IMG/VR virus record: IMGVR_UViG_3300042308_001511
Coordinates: 1-64,000 of that record
Origin: a virus
Reading direction: 5' to 3' (one strand)
Length of the DNA stretch: 64,000 nucleotides
Shown one piece after another: positions 8,297 through 17,367 of the stretch. The position numbers were made by a program, and so were the translations under genes. Numbering within the stretch: position 1 is the stretch's first letter; every line of letters starts with the position of its first letter. The notes beneath the pieces were generated by a model. That model made no database searches. It saw only the letters and a program-made list of their open reading frames with translations, and was not told the origin of the DNA.

Positions 8297-11200
8297 TCAA
8301 GGATTTAAATCGTTCTTGATTATGTATGGTTGAGTGAATGACTTCTGTTTATATGCGGCAGTTCTATTCCTATTGATTATAAACGTTACCGTAAATTTGA
8401 AAGGTGTTTGATCTGATTGATTCTGTAACATAAATTTCACACTTTTTATGTGTTTAACTGACGTTTTAGATTCCGATAGATCCACATATTTGAATCCTTC
8501 ACCGTTTGCACTATTATCCAGAGCATTCAATTTGAAGAATATTTTTACCGGTATAGCAATATCATCACCAGCATTTAAACTTCTTGATTTTGATTGGTTC
8601 AACTCTCTTATATTATTAAGTGATGTTGTTACTGGAAGGACTGTTGTTAGCAGTTTTTGTCTTGAATCTGATTGTCCATCGGTGTCTATCCATTTAGAAT
8701 TCTCGGTTATCTTAAGGTTATTGCCTATAAAGGACATCTTAGTTGTGTCTCCGTATGCGATATTGTATTGTTCTGAACCGAGAGATTTTACAATTGAGTT
8801 ATTACCATTCTGTGTGAATTGATTTCCAATGTTCATACCCAAAGAATTACCTTTGTCATAATTAACCGACCAAACGAATTGGTTGTCCATCTGTGTTTTG
8901 GTAACACCTCCGTCTTCACTAACTATAAGGTTGTCATTGGTATCTAACCAGAATACCTGAGGTGAGTCTGATTTGAATATGTCTATGTTACTGGTATATT
9001 GACTACTAGAAAGTAGACCTAATGATGAGTCAGAAGATACGTTACTAACCTTTATAACAAATTTGTCTATTACGTATATGTTATTCTGATATACTCTGTT
9101 CTTACCAATATTTGTATCTTCGTAAGGTGTACAGAAGTCTTCACATTCTAAGTTGAATTTCGTTTCTGAACCATTTGAAACTACAACCTCTTTAGAACCA
9201 TCTTCTATTATAGAAACCTTTAATGTTCCTTTTGTCTGTTGTATCTTTTCTTCTAACATTTTTATTCTGTCTTGAAGAGATTTAAGATATTCGTATAAAT
9301 CTAATGCATTACCACTTGAGTCTGTGAACTCAGATAATATCTTGCTGGATTTATGATGAAATGTCTTATTACCTAATGTTGCTTGATCAGAAACGTGATC
9401 AGTTACGCCAATAGTTGCCAAATCAGTCATCACTGATGTTTTGAGCTCTTCTTTGTTGGCCTCACTCGCAATCGATTGGTTTTGGTTTATATTGTTAACC
9501 AACTCCGCAGGGAAGTCCATTTCCATTATATCTGACCAATCAGACTCAACTGGAGATTCTGGCCAACCCGCTTCAGAAATAGATTTTATTCTAAATTGAA
9601 CCTTTTCATTTGGTTGTATTGGTATATCTATCTGGTTTATATTTGGAATATCTGCATTTGATAAATCCTGTTTTTCCCAAGTGTATGCACTTGTAGATGG
9701 ATCGTAAAGTCTCCTTCTCGCAGGTGTTTTCATTTCATTCCAATTTGAGAACGCACCAGTGTTTTGCGTGTTGTCAATATTGAAAGTAGTAATCTGTGGT
9801 TCTCTACCATTGTTACTTAGATATTTGTACTGAACTAAAAATTGTACAATCTCTTGTGATTTTGTTCCGTTAACAATTGTAGGATCTGGTATTGACCAAA
9901 AACCTCTTATCGCAAATTTAGGATCAGACTTACTTAGTGGATTCTTAGAAAGATCCAATATTTCTTGAGTAACCGTCGACATAAGTTTGGACTTTGAGTC
10001 CCTTTTCCTTGTTAGGTCATCAATTTCGAGTTGTGCTTGTTTTTTTGCAGACTCGGATTTAAACTTCTCGACTTTGGCTTTTTTATTCCTATCTATTATA
10101 GCTTGGTTTAATTGCTCTATCTCTGACTTAAGTGTCTTCTGATAATTACTCTTTTGTCTCAATAATTTAGAGTCTGGTGTATCAGTTAGATGTGTATTGA
10201 CCTGAACCACATTGAAGTTTGTAGAAACTAATGTTGGTGATACCGGAGTTCCTGCTTGAGAGTTTGGTATCTTTTTTGCAACCATATCCTTCAATAATGT
10301 TCCGTAGTCATACACAAAGTTTGTGTAGTAATCTTCCATTATTGTTCCGTTACCAGTTGGACTATTTAGTGTAAGATCATTCGTATAAAAACCAGTTCCT
10401 GTACTCCAATCTTTTGACATTATATGGTTATCGTCGTTTATAGCTTTTGCAAAAACTATGTTCCTTTCGTTATATCCTATACTTATCTTTACCTTTTTGT
10501 TACTAATAACTGGTGAGTAAACTTTAAGTGTTCCGACACCTTGAACTATTGGATCCATACCTTCGATACGTTCCACTCTTATTCTGGGTAATGCCGCGGC
10601 CGTCGAAATTTCTATTACTTTGTATCGAGTGTTAGTCTTAGCCATATTAACTATAAGTTCACTTCCTACTTCTAACTTTGCAATACCACCTGTTGAATTA
10701 TCAATGTAGTCAAGTGTATTTAGAGGATACCACAATTTCCTGTTTATCCTGTCTTCGACTGGCTGACTAACCGAGAACTCTCCCATATATTTTAATTCGT
10801 TAGGTTCAAGTTCGAATATCTGTTCGTCTATCTTTGGATTCTGTCCGTCTGCTACACCCGGTGTAGACTTATGCCAAGTTTCGAAGTCTGTTATATTTAT
10901 TGAAGAACTTCTATATGCTGCGTTAAAACTATTTAGTGCTGATTGTCCCGTAGCGGTTAGATTACCAACTCCATCCCTTTCAAACTCTACTATGTACCTT
11001 CTTACTAATATTCTTCTAACGTTATCCTCTATTTGACTTTGTAAATCTATTTCAACAGATAACATTGGATTTAACATTGAGTCGAAAAACCAGTTGTTAC
11101 TGGCTTTGAATTGTGTAACTGATCCAAGTGTTGAGATTGCAGAAGGATCTCTGTTTAAGTCTACTGCTACAACTTTTTTAAAGTTACCTGGTGAAGTCTG

Positions 11201-11455
11201 TATTAGAGACCCGGTTGTGTCGATGTTGTTCATCGCCTTTATGTTATTGTCGAGACGGCTTATCTCAGACTTTAGCGAAGAAATCGTTGGTAGGCTGTAT
11301 GTTCTTGGTACGCCGTTCTCGTCCAAAAGACTGACCTGTACGGACTCTTTTGTACTTGTGGTAACCTCGCTCAGCTTGCTTAGGATGTCAATCACGTTTT
11401 TATTGAGCGATAAAACTTGCTCGGCCACTTTCGGGAAACTCGATTGAATAGGCAT
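8297..11455 (-). CDS. Large virion protein with coiled coil and FN3-like region (baseplate or fibre)
   Basis: 1052 aa. A long charged coiled coil lies at about residues 430-500 (repeating EIEQLNQAI, KKQAQLEIDDLTRKRD). A fibronectin type III-like segment follows (about 510-640, VQFRIKSISEAGWPES), then a second short coil near 715-740 (LQDRIKMLEEKIQQ). The N-terminus is also helical. This architecture fits a trimeric baseplate-attached protein, but no named T4 homologue is evident. It heads the minus-strand operon: a TTTAATATATA element sits 22 bp before its ATG, and the 1698-aa gene follows after 31 bp. Confidence 0.75.
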   Translation of the reverse strand: MPIQSSFPKVAEQVLSLNKNVIDILSKLSEVTTSTKESVQVSLLDENGVPRTYSLPTISSLKSEISRLDNNIKAMNNIDTTGSLIQTSPGNFKKVVAVDLNRDPSAISTLGSVTQFKASNNWFFDSMLNPMLSVEIDLQSQIEDNVRRILVRRYIVEFERDGVGNLTATGQSALNSFNAAYRSSSINITDFETWHKSTPGVADGQNPKIDEQIFELEPNELKYMGEFSVSQPVEDRINRKLWYPLNTLDYIDNSTGGIAKLEVGSELIVNMAKTNTRYKVIEISTAAALPRIRVERIEGMDPIVQGVGTLKVYSPVISNKKVKISIGYNERNIVFAKAINDDNHIMSKDWSTGTGFYTNDLTLNSPTGNGTIMEDYYTNFVYDYGTLLKDMVAKKIPNSQAGTPVSPTLVSTNFNVVQVNTHLTDTPDSKLLRQKSNYQKTLKSEIEQLNQAIIDRNKKAKVEKFKSESAKKQAQLEIDDLTRKRDSKSKLMSTVTQEILDLSKNPLSKSDPKFAIRGFWSIPDPTIVNGTKSQEIVQFLVQYKYLSNNGREPQITTFNIDNTQNTGAFSNWNEMKTPARRRLYDPSTSAYTWEKQDLSNADIPNINQIDIPIQPNEKVQFRIKSISEAGWPESPVESDWSDIMEMDFPAELVNNINQNQSIASEANKEELKTSVMTDLATIGVTDHVSDQATLGNKTFHHKSSKILSEFTDSSGNALDLYEYLKSLQDRIKMLEEKIQQTKGTLKVSIIEDGSKEVVVSNGSETKFNLECEDFCTPYEDTNIGKNRVYQNNIYVIDKFVIKVSNVSSDSSLGLLSSSQYTSNIDIFKSDSPQVFWLDTNDNLIVSEDGGVTKTQMDNQFVWSVNYDKGNSLGMNIGNQFTQNGNNSIVKSLGSEQYNIAYGDTTKMSFIGNNLKITENSKWIDTDGQSDSRQKLLTTVLPVTTSLNNIRELNQSKSRSLNAGDDIAIPVKIFFKLNALDNSANGEGFKYVDLSESKTSVKHIKSVKFMLQNQSDQTPFKFTVTFIINRNRTAAYKQKSFTQPYIIKNDLNP

Positions 11456-11477
11456 ATCTTTTATTTTTGGTTTTCCG

Positions 11478-11488
11478 TATATATTAAA
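11478..11488 (-). promoter_or_regulatory. Phage promoter-like element TTTAATATATA
   Basis: The minus strand reads TTTAATATATAC, 22 bp before the ATG of the 1052-aa virion gene. The same 11-mer recurs at many gene fronts in this window. Confidence 0.55.
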
Positions 11489-11521
11489 TCAAATCCCTTC
11501 CGCGAAATAACTATTTTTATC

Positions 11522-11529
11522 TATATTTG
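11522..11529 (+). promoter_or_regulatory. Possible host-type -7 box TATATTTG
   Basis: TATATTTG fits the Bacteroidota -7 consensus TAnnTTTG and lies 16 bp before the ligase ATG. I see no convincing -33 TTG at the right distance, so this is weak. Confidence 0.3.
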
Positions 11530-11545
11530 TACAAAACACAAAACT

Positions 11546-13426
11546 ATGATTGAGGATTTAAGAAAACGAATTATTGAAGCCAATGAGGCTTACAGAAATG
11601 GTGATGCAATAATATCCGATATGGAGTTTGATGCACTATTAGACGAATTGACACTATTATCACCTGATGACGAATTACTATTAAAGATAGGACATAACGT
11701 AACAGACGATACTAGAAAAATGAAACTGCCTATTCCGATGGCATCAATGAACAAAATTAAGACAATTGATGAAATAAAAGATTGGCATAGACTTAAACTT
11801 ATACCTAGTGCAGTAGAAGTAATATGTACACCGAAATATGACGGATTATCTTTGTGTGTTAATGAGATTACCTGTGATGCAATCACACGAGGTGATGGAA
11901 CTTACGGTCAGAAATCTACCGAACACTACAGATTTATAGGTAATCACCTATACGACCAGAGAGAACCGGAATTTCAACAAAATACAAATGCATTTGGTTG
12001 CGGTCCTTTCGCCTATACATACGGTGAAGTAATTATGCCGAAATCGGTATTTTTAGAAAAATATGCAACAGAATTCGCAAATCCAAGAAACCTCGTAGCA
12101 GGTTTAATAAACTCAAAGACCATATCTGACCCTTTGAAAGATTGCCAATACATAAAATATGGTGCAGTTCTTCATGCAATTCAACAAAACCTATTCACAA
12201 CTAAAGCAGAACTTCTTGATTCACTTAATAATGGACAAAAGAAACAAGTACCTTACTACGTCTCTCCAATCACAGAACTTACAGAAGAGACATTGATTAA
12301 TTTATTTCATATGTGGTCTCAGGAATTTGAGATTGATGGAATTATTATCGAAGTCAACAACCTTGCAACACAGAAAACTTTAGGCAGAGAAGCAACTACC
12401 GGTAATCCTATCTACGCAAGAGCATTCAAACACGAGAGTTTTGAACAGAAAGCAGAGTCAACCGTTACCGGAATAAGTTGGAATATCTCAAAACAAGGTC
12501 TTCTAAAACCAATTGTACACATTAATCCTATCGGATTAGATGGTGTTACCGTTTCTAATGTTACTGGTAACAATGCTCGTTTTGTAAAAGATATGGGTAT
12601 TGGTGTAGGTGCCAAAGTAATAGTGAAAAGATCTGGTATGGTTATACCTAAAATTATCGATGTTGTGAAGACTGTTGATTTCACAGAACCTATCATCGAA
12701 GGTGTTGAAATTGGATGGAACGATGCCGGAATTGAATTGATAACATTGACCGAGACCGATGATCAACAATTGAAAAAGATTGTGGCATTCTTTGAAATTT
12801 TAGAAGCGGATAATGTAGGTGAAGGTGTAATCAAACAACTTTGGGACGCTGGATTTACAACAGTGAAATCGATACTTACTGCGAATGTTTCAGACTTTGA
12901 GAAGATTGAAGGATTTGGTAAGAGAAAAGCAAAAATTGTATTCGACTCTATCAAAAAATCCACAACAAATATACAATTGTCTAAGTTACAACACGCATCC
13001 GGTGTGTTTACGGGACTTGGCTCAAAAAAACTGGCATTACTCGAACACTTCTCACAGAAACCTACCATTGACCAGGTTATGGAGATTGAAGGTTTCGCGG
13101 AGATTTCTGCTAAGACATACGTTGATAATTTTGACAACTTTGTAGAATTTATACAGGGTCTTCCGGTCACAATCGAGGAGAAGAAAGAGGTGGTTCTTGA
13201 AGGAACTGATTTGGAAGGTATGGTTGTAGTTTTTACTGGAGTACGTGATAAAAAATCAGAAGAGGAGATTATTAGTAGAGGGGGTAAAATAGGATCTAGT
13301 GTAAGTAAAAATACTACACATCTTATTTGTAAAGATCCGGATAGTGGATCATCCAAATTAGAAAAGGCAAAATCTTTAGGAGTTAAGATAATGAGTTTAG
13401 ATGATTTAAATTCTTTATTATATTAA
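11546..13426 (+). CDS. ligA: NAD+-dependent DNA ligase lacking the zinc finger
   Basis: Seals nicks in duplex DNA using NAD+. The 626-aa protein has the Ia domain (YRNGDAIISDMEFDALLDEL), the adenylation motif PKYDGLSL with the nucleotide-accepting Lys, the downstream TRGDGTYGQ, an OB fold ending GMVIPKIIDVV, helix-hairpin-helix repeats, and a C-terminal BRCT domain (VVVFTGVRDK). The four-Cys zinc finger that normally follows the OB fold is missing; the chain runs into ITLTETDDQQLKKI instead. It is somewhat shorter than typical LigA (about 670 aa). I chose ATG 11546 over the upstream in-frame start at 11417 because homology begins there and the longer form would run into the divergent gene. 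It opens the plus-strand block, divergent from a virion operon. Confidence 0.93.
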   Translation: MIEDLRKRIIEANEAYRNGDAIISDMEFDALLDELTLLSPDDELLLKIGHNVTDDTRKMKLPIPMASMNKIKTIDEIKDWHRLKLIPSAVEVICTPKYDGLSLCVNEITCDAITRGDGTYGQKSTEHYRFIGNHLYDQREPEFQQNTNAFGCGPFAYTYGEVIMPKSVFLEKYATEFANPRNLVAGLINSKTISDPLKDCQYIKYGAVLHAIQQNLFTTKAELLDSLNNGQKKQVPYYVSPITELTEETLINLFHMWSQEFEIDGIIIEVNNLATQKTLGREATTGNPIYARAFKHESFEQKAESTVTGISWNISKQGLLKPIVHINPIGLDGVTVSNVTGNNARFVKDMGIGVGAKVIVKRSGMVIPKIIDVVKTVDFTEPIIEGVEIGWNDAGIELITLTETDDQQLKKIVAFFEILEADNVGEGVIKQLWDAGFTTVKSILTANVSDFEKIEGFGKRKAKIVFDSIKKSTTNIQLSKLQHASGVFTGLGSKKLALLEHFSQKPTIDQVMEIEGFAEISAKTYVDNFDNFVEFIQGLPVTIEEKKEVVLEGTDLEGMVVVFTGVRDKKSEEEIISRGGKIGSSVSKNTTHLICKDPDSGSSKLEKAKSLGVKIMSLDDLNSLLY

Positions 13427-13454
13427 CTATTACTTTTTAAGTCTTTTCATATGG

Positions 13455-13589
13455 TTGGTTAGTTCATCTAACCATAAATTTGATGAGTTTTTAGAAAAAG
13501 AAGAAATATCAAAGCGATCCAAATATATTGAAAAATTAATCAGAGATGATATGGAAAAAAGGGGTAAAGACGTTAGTAAAGATTTTTAG
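13455..13589 (+). pseudogene. Ribbon-helix-helix-like fragment without a normal start
   Basis: This frame reads KFDEFLEKEEISKRSKYIEKL and ends RDDMEKRGKDVSKDF before a stop. The ISKRSxYIEKLIRDDMEKRG stretch resembles the helical half of a ribbon-helix-helix DNA-binding domain. There is no ATG upstream in frame before the ligase end; only TTG at 13455 is available. The beta-strand half of the fold is missing or unrecognisable. It could be a decayed gene, a TTG-started small protein, or chance. It lies between the ligase and the GC-richer gene pair. Confidence 0.35.
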
Positions 13590-13603
13590 AAGGAAATAGG
13601 AAT

Positions 13604-13918
13604 ATGAACGGATTTGAAAATGTAGTATTTCCACACATAAGATACATCATCGGCAACGAGACGAAAAACTCCAGATTGAGATACTACCTGGGCGGGGAGC
13701 CGCCTGAGAACGACTGCCGACTTACCGTCGGAAAGGAATACACGGTCAGTTTCCTTTGGTACTCACCGGACGCCAAAACCGATAGGAAATACGTATGGAC
13801 CTGCAAGTCGGAAGAGATAAACGAGCATGGTACCAACCGCTACGTCAACGTGGATCCGAAGAACTTCGGCACAAAGTCGGATCTCAGGGAAAGAAGGATA
13901 AACGAAATAATTGATTGA
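13604..13918 (+). CDS. Hypothetical protein in a GC-richer island
   Basis: 104 aa with the stretch LTVGKEYTVSFLWYSPDAK in the middle; no known domain. It has a purine-rich SD-like leader (AAGGAAATAGG), unlike most genes here. Its third positions are markedly richer in G and C (GACTGCCGACTTACCGTCGG) than those of the ligase before or the sigma gene after. Together with the next gene it looks like a recent acquisition or a gene pair under different codon pressure. The next gene starts 1 bp after its stop. Confidence 0.75.
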   Translation: MNGFENVVFPHIRYIIGNETKNSRLRYYLGGEPPENDCRLTVGKEYTVSFLWYSPDAKTDRKYVWTCKSEEINEHGTNRYVNVDPKNFGTKSDLRERRINEIID

Positions 13919-13919
13919 T

Positions 13920-14528
13920 ATGTTGATGAGATACAACCACGGTGACGTGCTACAGCTACTTCCCGTAATGCACAACGACGGCAGTCAGTCGTTCATGTTA
14001 ACCGCTACCTTTTTCTACAACCAGGCGAGAATGGTCTGGGACATCGGCGACACGCTCGCACAGGCTTACCAGATTGAGAAAAGAAAACAAAAGGAGCATA
14101 GGATTGGCACGTTCGGGCACGTCAGACTCTGTGGTGCTAAGAACCTGCGTACCGGCCAGGTCGGTATCGTTAAGTTCGGTGTCACGCTGAGGAGGAAGAT
14201 ATCCGATTACTACAGAGAGAACGGATTGAGGATGGACAGAATCGGGCAGGAAGAATACCAGTACCATTCCGAGATTCACGTATCGATAATCACCGAGACT
14301 ATTAGAAACTTAGGCGTAGCTAGCTACGACAAATCGAGTGTCGGCTACTGCGGTTTTCCTTACGAGAGCATAAATCCTACCAGTTTCTCGTCACTGAACA
14401 TAGACGATTTCATCTCGAACCACGGCTTGCAAAGGCACTGGCACACAATAGACAGCGAGACCGACGGCTTACTATCCGCCGTCCGTTCCAACAAACGTAA
14501 CGAAAAACTCGAAAAGATAGGAATATGA
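13920..14528 (+). CDS. Hypothetical protein, possibly GIY-YIG-like, in a GC-richer island
   Basis: 202 aa from the ATG at 13920; a TTG-started form at 13911 would overlap the previous gene. The centre (HVRLCGAKNLRTGQVGIVKFG followed by VTLRRKISDYY) is loosely like the MUG113/T5orf172 branch of GIY-YIG nucleases, where a KxGvT...R...Y segment follows the first strand. No clear GIY/YIG pair or catalytic Glu could be assigned, so the nuclease idea is weak. Codon use is GC-rich like its partner. The stop overlaps the start of a 47-aa gene (ATATGA). GIY-YIG genes are often mobile, which would suit the odd base composition. Confidence 0.7.
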   Translation: MLMRYNHGDVLQLLPVMHNDGSQSFMLTATFFYNQARMVWDIGDTLAQAYQIEKRKQKEHRIGTFGHVRLCGAKNLRTGQVGIVKFGVTLRRKISDYYRENGLRMDRIGQEEYQYHSEIHVSIITETIRNLGVASYDKSSVGYCGFPYESINPTSFSSLNIDDFISNHGLQRHWHTIDSETDGLLSAVRSNKRNEKLEKIGI

Positions 14529-14668
14529 TGTTTTACAACGAGGATTTACAAAATAAAATAACTTCTTATGGAAGAGGTATCATAAAAGAATACCTTATGT
14601 TCGTTAGAAAAGAAGAAAGAAAACAAAAAATAATCAAAATTTGGTCAAATAAAATCGATTCTAACTAA
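14525..14668 (+). CDS. Small basic protein, 47 aa
   Basis: ATG at 14525 overlaps the stop of the previous gene. The peptide begins MMFYNEDLQNKITSYGRGII and ends in a Lys/Arg-rich helix (KEERKQKIIKIWSNK). Codon use is AT-rich, in contrast to the two genes it is coupled to. No domain. The overlap is the main support for its being real. Confidence 0.5.
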   Translation: MMFYNEDLQNKITSYGRGIIKEYLMFVRKEERKQKIIKIWSNKIDSN

Positions 14669-14783
14669 ACTTTTAGTTATATTTATCGTATAAATTATGT
14701 GCAAATGGCACATAGAAGGCAGAAGAATTTATAAATAAGTGGAATTGACTACGAAGTCAAATAATAAAAAATAAAAAGCAAAT

Positions 14784-15395
14784 ATGATGGTAAACAACGG
14801 GTTATTTAGTGAACAAGAAAAAGTATTCGTGGAAAGAACTGGTAAGGACTTTTCAACATTATACAAAAAGTATTATCCAAAACTGATTTATTTCACGTCC
14901 AAAATGCTAGAATCCAATAAAATGGATATACAGTATGCAGAGGATATATCAACAGATTCTTTTCTTACCGCATTCGAGAAGATTGACAAATATGAAAAAG
15001 AGAAGGCGCAATTCTCTACCTGGCTATTTACAATAGCAAAAAACCTTGCGCTACAATCAATCAAAAATAATAAGAAACAAATTTCACTCGACGTAGAATA
15101 TGACGATGAGGGTACAACAATGAAAGACTTTATTCAGGAAGACGATAACAACTCAGTCGAGAGACAAGCAATTAGTGAGATAAAGGCTAAAATAATGGTT
15201 GATAAAATATATGAGCTGAAAGAACCTTACAAAACCGTTATCGAGATGCGTGAGATTAAGAAGATGGCTTACAAAGATATTTCTGAAATGTTAGGTAAAA
15301 ACTTATCTACTATAAAGAGTCAAATTCGAAATGGAAGAGCTATACTTGTAAAAGAGACAGAAGCAGAATTTTCCAAAATTGATGAATCGTTCTAA
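14784..15395 (+). CDS. ECF-type RNA polymerase sigma factor
   Basis: 203 aa with region 2 (FSTLYKKYYPKLIYFTSKML, then AEDISTDSFLTAFEKID and FSTWLFTIAKNLA) and a C-terminal region 4 helix-turn-helix (YKDISEMLGKNLSTIKSQI). Regions 1 and 3 are absent, as in ECF/group 4 sigmas. It should redirect host RNA polymerase to phage promoters, the job T4 gp55 does for late genes. The 115-bp leader holds a TATAAATA octamer and two small inverted repeats (TTGAC/GTCAA and TGTGC/GCACA), so it may be regulated. Tandem ATGs begin the frame. A terminator follows, so it is probably monocistronic. Confidence 0.9.
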   Translation: MMVNNGLFSEQEKVFVERTGKDFSTLYKKYYPKLIYFTSKMLESNKMDIQYAEDISTDSFLTAFEKIDKYEKEKAQFSTWLFTIAKNLALQSIKNNKKQISLDVEYDDEGTTMKDFIQEDDNNSVERQAISEIKAKIMVDKIYELKEPYKTVIEMREIKKMAYKDISEMLGKNLSTIKSQIRNGRAILVKETEAEFSKIDESF

Positions 15396-15416
15396 ACAGA
15401 AACAACAAATAAAAAT

Positions 15417-15444
15417 AACCGCCTTCCAATTAGGCGGTTTTTTA
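15417..15444 (+). terminator. Rho-independent terminator
   Basis: AACCGCC / GGCGGTT stem with a 9-nt loop and a T6 tail, 21 bp after the sigma gene. Confidence 0.85.
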
Positions 15445-15461
15445 CTAACCTCAAAATAATT

Positions 15462-16028
15462 ATGGCAAACAACTTACAACTACCAAAAGAAAGACAAATC
15501 TATTTCACAAAACAAGTAGATCAGTCATCAATCGCCGAACTTACAAGGCAAATTATAGAAATAAATGAAGATGATAGACACTTAGAGAAACTCTATGCAG
15601 TTTATGATCTTGAGTATAAACCAAAACCAATCAAAGTCTATATTGATTCATATGGTGGTGCTGTATACCAATGCTTCGGTTTATTATCAGTGATTGAAAG
15701 AAGTCAAACTCCTGTTCATACAATTGTAACTGGTTGTGCAATGAGTTGTGGTTTCCTTATATTACTCGCAGGACATAAGAGGTTTGCTCACAAAATGTCA
15801 ACTCCATTATACCATCAAGTTTCCACAGGATTCTTTGGTAAAGTACAGGATATGGAAGAGAAATTAGAAGAAGCCAAAAGATTACAGACACAGATTGAGG
15901 ATTACACTAAATCCAGAACCAAAATTGCTAAGAAGAAACTCAGAGAAATACTTGAAAACAAAAAAGATTGGTATATGAGTGCCGATGAAGCGTTGGAACT
16001 TGGTGTAGTTGATGAAATATTAGACTAA
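15462..16028 (+). CDS. clpP: ClpP-family serine protease
   Basis: 188 aa, close to the usual ClpP length. The catalytic triad is visible: Ser95 in GCAMSCGFLILLAG, His118 in PLYHQVS, Asp169 in KKDWYMSADEALELGVVDEI. The glycine-rich oxyanion strand YIDSYGGAVYQ at about 60-69 also fits. It lacks a signal peptide. Two roles are plausible: a partner for the host ClpX or ClpA unfoldase, or a head-maturation protease, since some phages use ClpP-fold enzymes for that. The setting among sigma, thioredoxin and smpB genes favours the first. The presence of capsid-targeting-like leaders elsewhere keeps the second open. Confidence 0.88.
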   Translation: MANNLQLPKERQIYFTKQVDQSSIAELTRQIIEINEDDRHLEKLYAVYDLEYKPKPIKVYIDSYGGAVYQCFGLLSVIERSQTPVHTIVTGCAMSCGFLILLAGHKRFAHKMSTPLYHQVSTGFFGKVQDMEEKLEEAKRLQTQIEDYTKSRTKIAKKKLREILENKKDWYMSADEALELGVVDEILD

Positions 16029-16040
16029 AAACTAATTGAT

Positions 16041-17345
16041 ATGGAACTGAAAAGACTTGCAGAGGAGGCGATTGATTATTTAAAAAGTAGGTGGTCGCTT
16101 CCCGAGCAGGGCCTTCTTGCTGGAGGATCACTTGCTAATACAATTTGGGCACTTAAAAACGGAACAGAACCACTAATAAATGATATCGATGTATTCGTCT
16201 ATGTTGATCACTTAGACTTTATAGACCCTAATGATAGAGAGACACTTTTCAGATACACCGAAAAAGAGGTAGATTATTACGACGATTATAACGGATATCG
16301 AGAGCATCCTTATGATAAAAAGTTCTACGCTATAAAGGAATCTACACGTGACGGTATAGTAAACACAATAACCTATGATGCGTCAGATGATGATCCGATG
16401 ATGATATTAGAATCATTTGATCTTAGTTGTACAGGTGTAGGTTATGAATTAGAGACCGGAAAGTATTTATGGACACAGGACTTTGAAGATTTTGTAAATA
16501 CTGGTAAGATAAAAGTCAGTAACATCGGAACTCCATCACACACCGCGATAAGACTCGTAAAGAAGTCCAAAGATTTGGGTGTAAAAATGGACGAGTTCGA
16601 AATGAAGTTACTTATGCATGCTATTGATTACAACTTTACAGATACAGTAAAAAGGTACTTCAAACAAAAACGAATGGACGACTACATCAGTGTAGAAGAA
16701 CTAATTTCAGAATACCTTGTACCATACCGAGTAGAAGAGGTAGAGAAGATGATACTTTTGAAATATGATACAGAAGAGAGGATATATGGTCTAAAAAGAA
16801 AATATTCGACTGATTCAGAGGAAGAAACCAACACAGCATCTGTTATTTTTGACGACGGTGATATCGATTTTTTTGATAAAATTCTATTAGAAGATAAAAC
16901 TGTATTTGGTGACGACAACATATTTAGAATTATGACCGGTAAAGATTTTCTAAGCTATATGAGAAACGTTTATGGTGACGAACAGAAGATGATACTTTTT
17001 AAAGGATTAGTTCCTCTATTTGGTGCTAAAAACTACTTCGATGAAATTCCGAAAGAAGAAGATTCTAATATGATTTGTTTATTGTCATCAGTCTCACCAT
17101 TGATTACAAAAGCACTAAAAGGAATGACAATTTCACAACAGATATGTGCTGTAAAAACGACATTCAGCGCATTTGATGATAAGACGGTTTCACTTGCCTT
17201 ATTAGAAAGCGGTAGAATAGTTGAACAATGGATGGACGAATCGGATTTACTTCTGATGGAACTTTCAGTAAGAAAAGATATTTTCGGAAGAATAGAGAGT
17301 CGAATAAATTCGTTCTATGAACTTTTAGGAAACGACATAGTATAA
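16041..17345 (+). CDS. Putative nucleotidyltransferase-fold protein
   Basis: 434 aa. Near the N-terminus LLAGGSLANTI (GGS at 28-30) followed by NDIDVFV (DID at 48-50) matches the GG[ST]...DxD signature of the polymerase-beta nucleotidyltransferase fold, which binds Mg-NTP and transfers a nucleotide to protein, RNA or a small molecule. A following GTPSHTAIRLVKK suits the next part of such enzymes. The second half, rich in acidic residues, is unassigned. It starts 12 bp after clpP and is followed by thioredoxin after 22 bp, so it is in an operon. The substrate cannot be told from sequence. Confidence 0.65.
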   Translation: MELKRLAEEAIDYLKSRWSLPEQGLLAGGSLANTIWALKNGTEPLINDIDVFVYVDHLDFIDPNDRETLFRYTEKEVDYYDDYNGYREHPYDKKFYAIKESTRDGIVNTITYDASDDDPMMILESFDLSCTGVGYELETGKYLWTQDFEDFVNTGKIKVSNIGTPSHTAIRLVKKSKDLGVKMDEFEMKLLMHAIDYNFTDTVKRYFKQKRMDDYISVEELISEYLVPYRVEEVEKMILLKYDTEERIYGLKRKYSTDSEEETNTASVIFDDGDIDFFDKILLEDKTVFGDDNIFRIMTGKDFLSYMRNVYGDEQKMILFKGLVPLFGAKNYFDEIPKEEDSNMICLLSSVSPLITKALKGMTISQQICAVKTTFSAFDDKTVSLALLESGRIVEQWMDESDLLLMELSVRKDIFGRIESRINSFYELLGNDIV

Positions 17346-17367
17346 TACTAAAATAAAAAAGAAATAT

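Noticed and set aside
11417-11545. 43-residue N-terminal extension of the ligase
   Set aside because: No homology, overlaps the divergent gene and covers the promoter region.
12763-13356. 197-aa minus-strand frame within the ligase, and similar antisense frames in nrdA, the virion genes and the polymerase
   Set aside because: Low-complexity Ser/Phe/Leu composition typical of reverse-frame shadows; no start context of their own.
14708-14740. 13-codon frame MCKWHIEGRRIYK before the sigma gene
   Set aside because: Too short, and lies within the probable sigma promoter/leader; could be a leader peptide, but nothing supports it.
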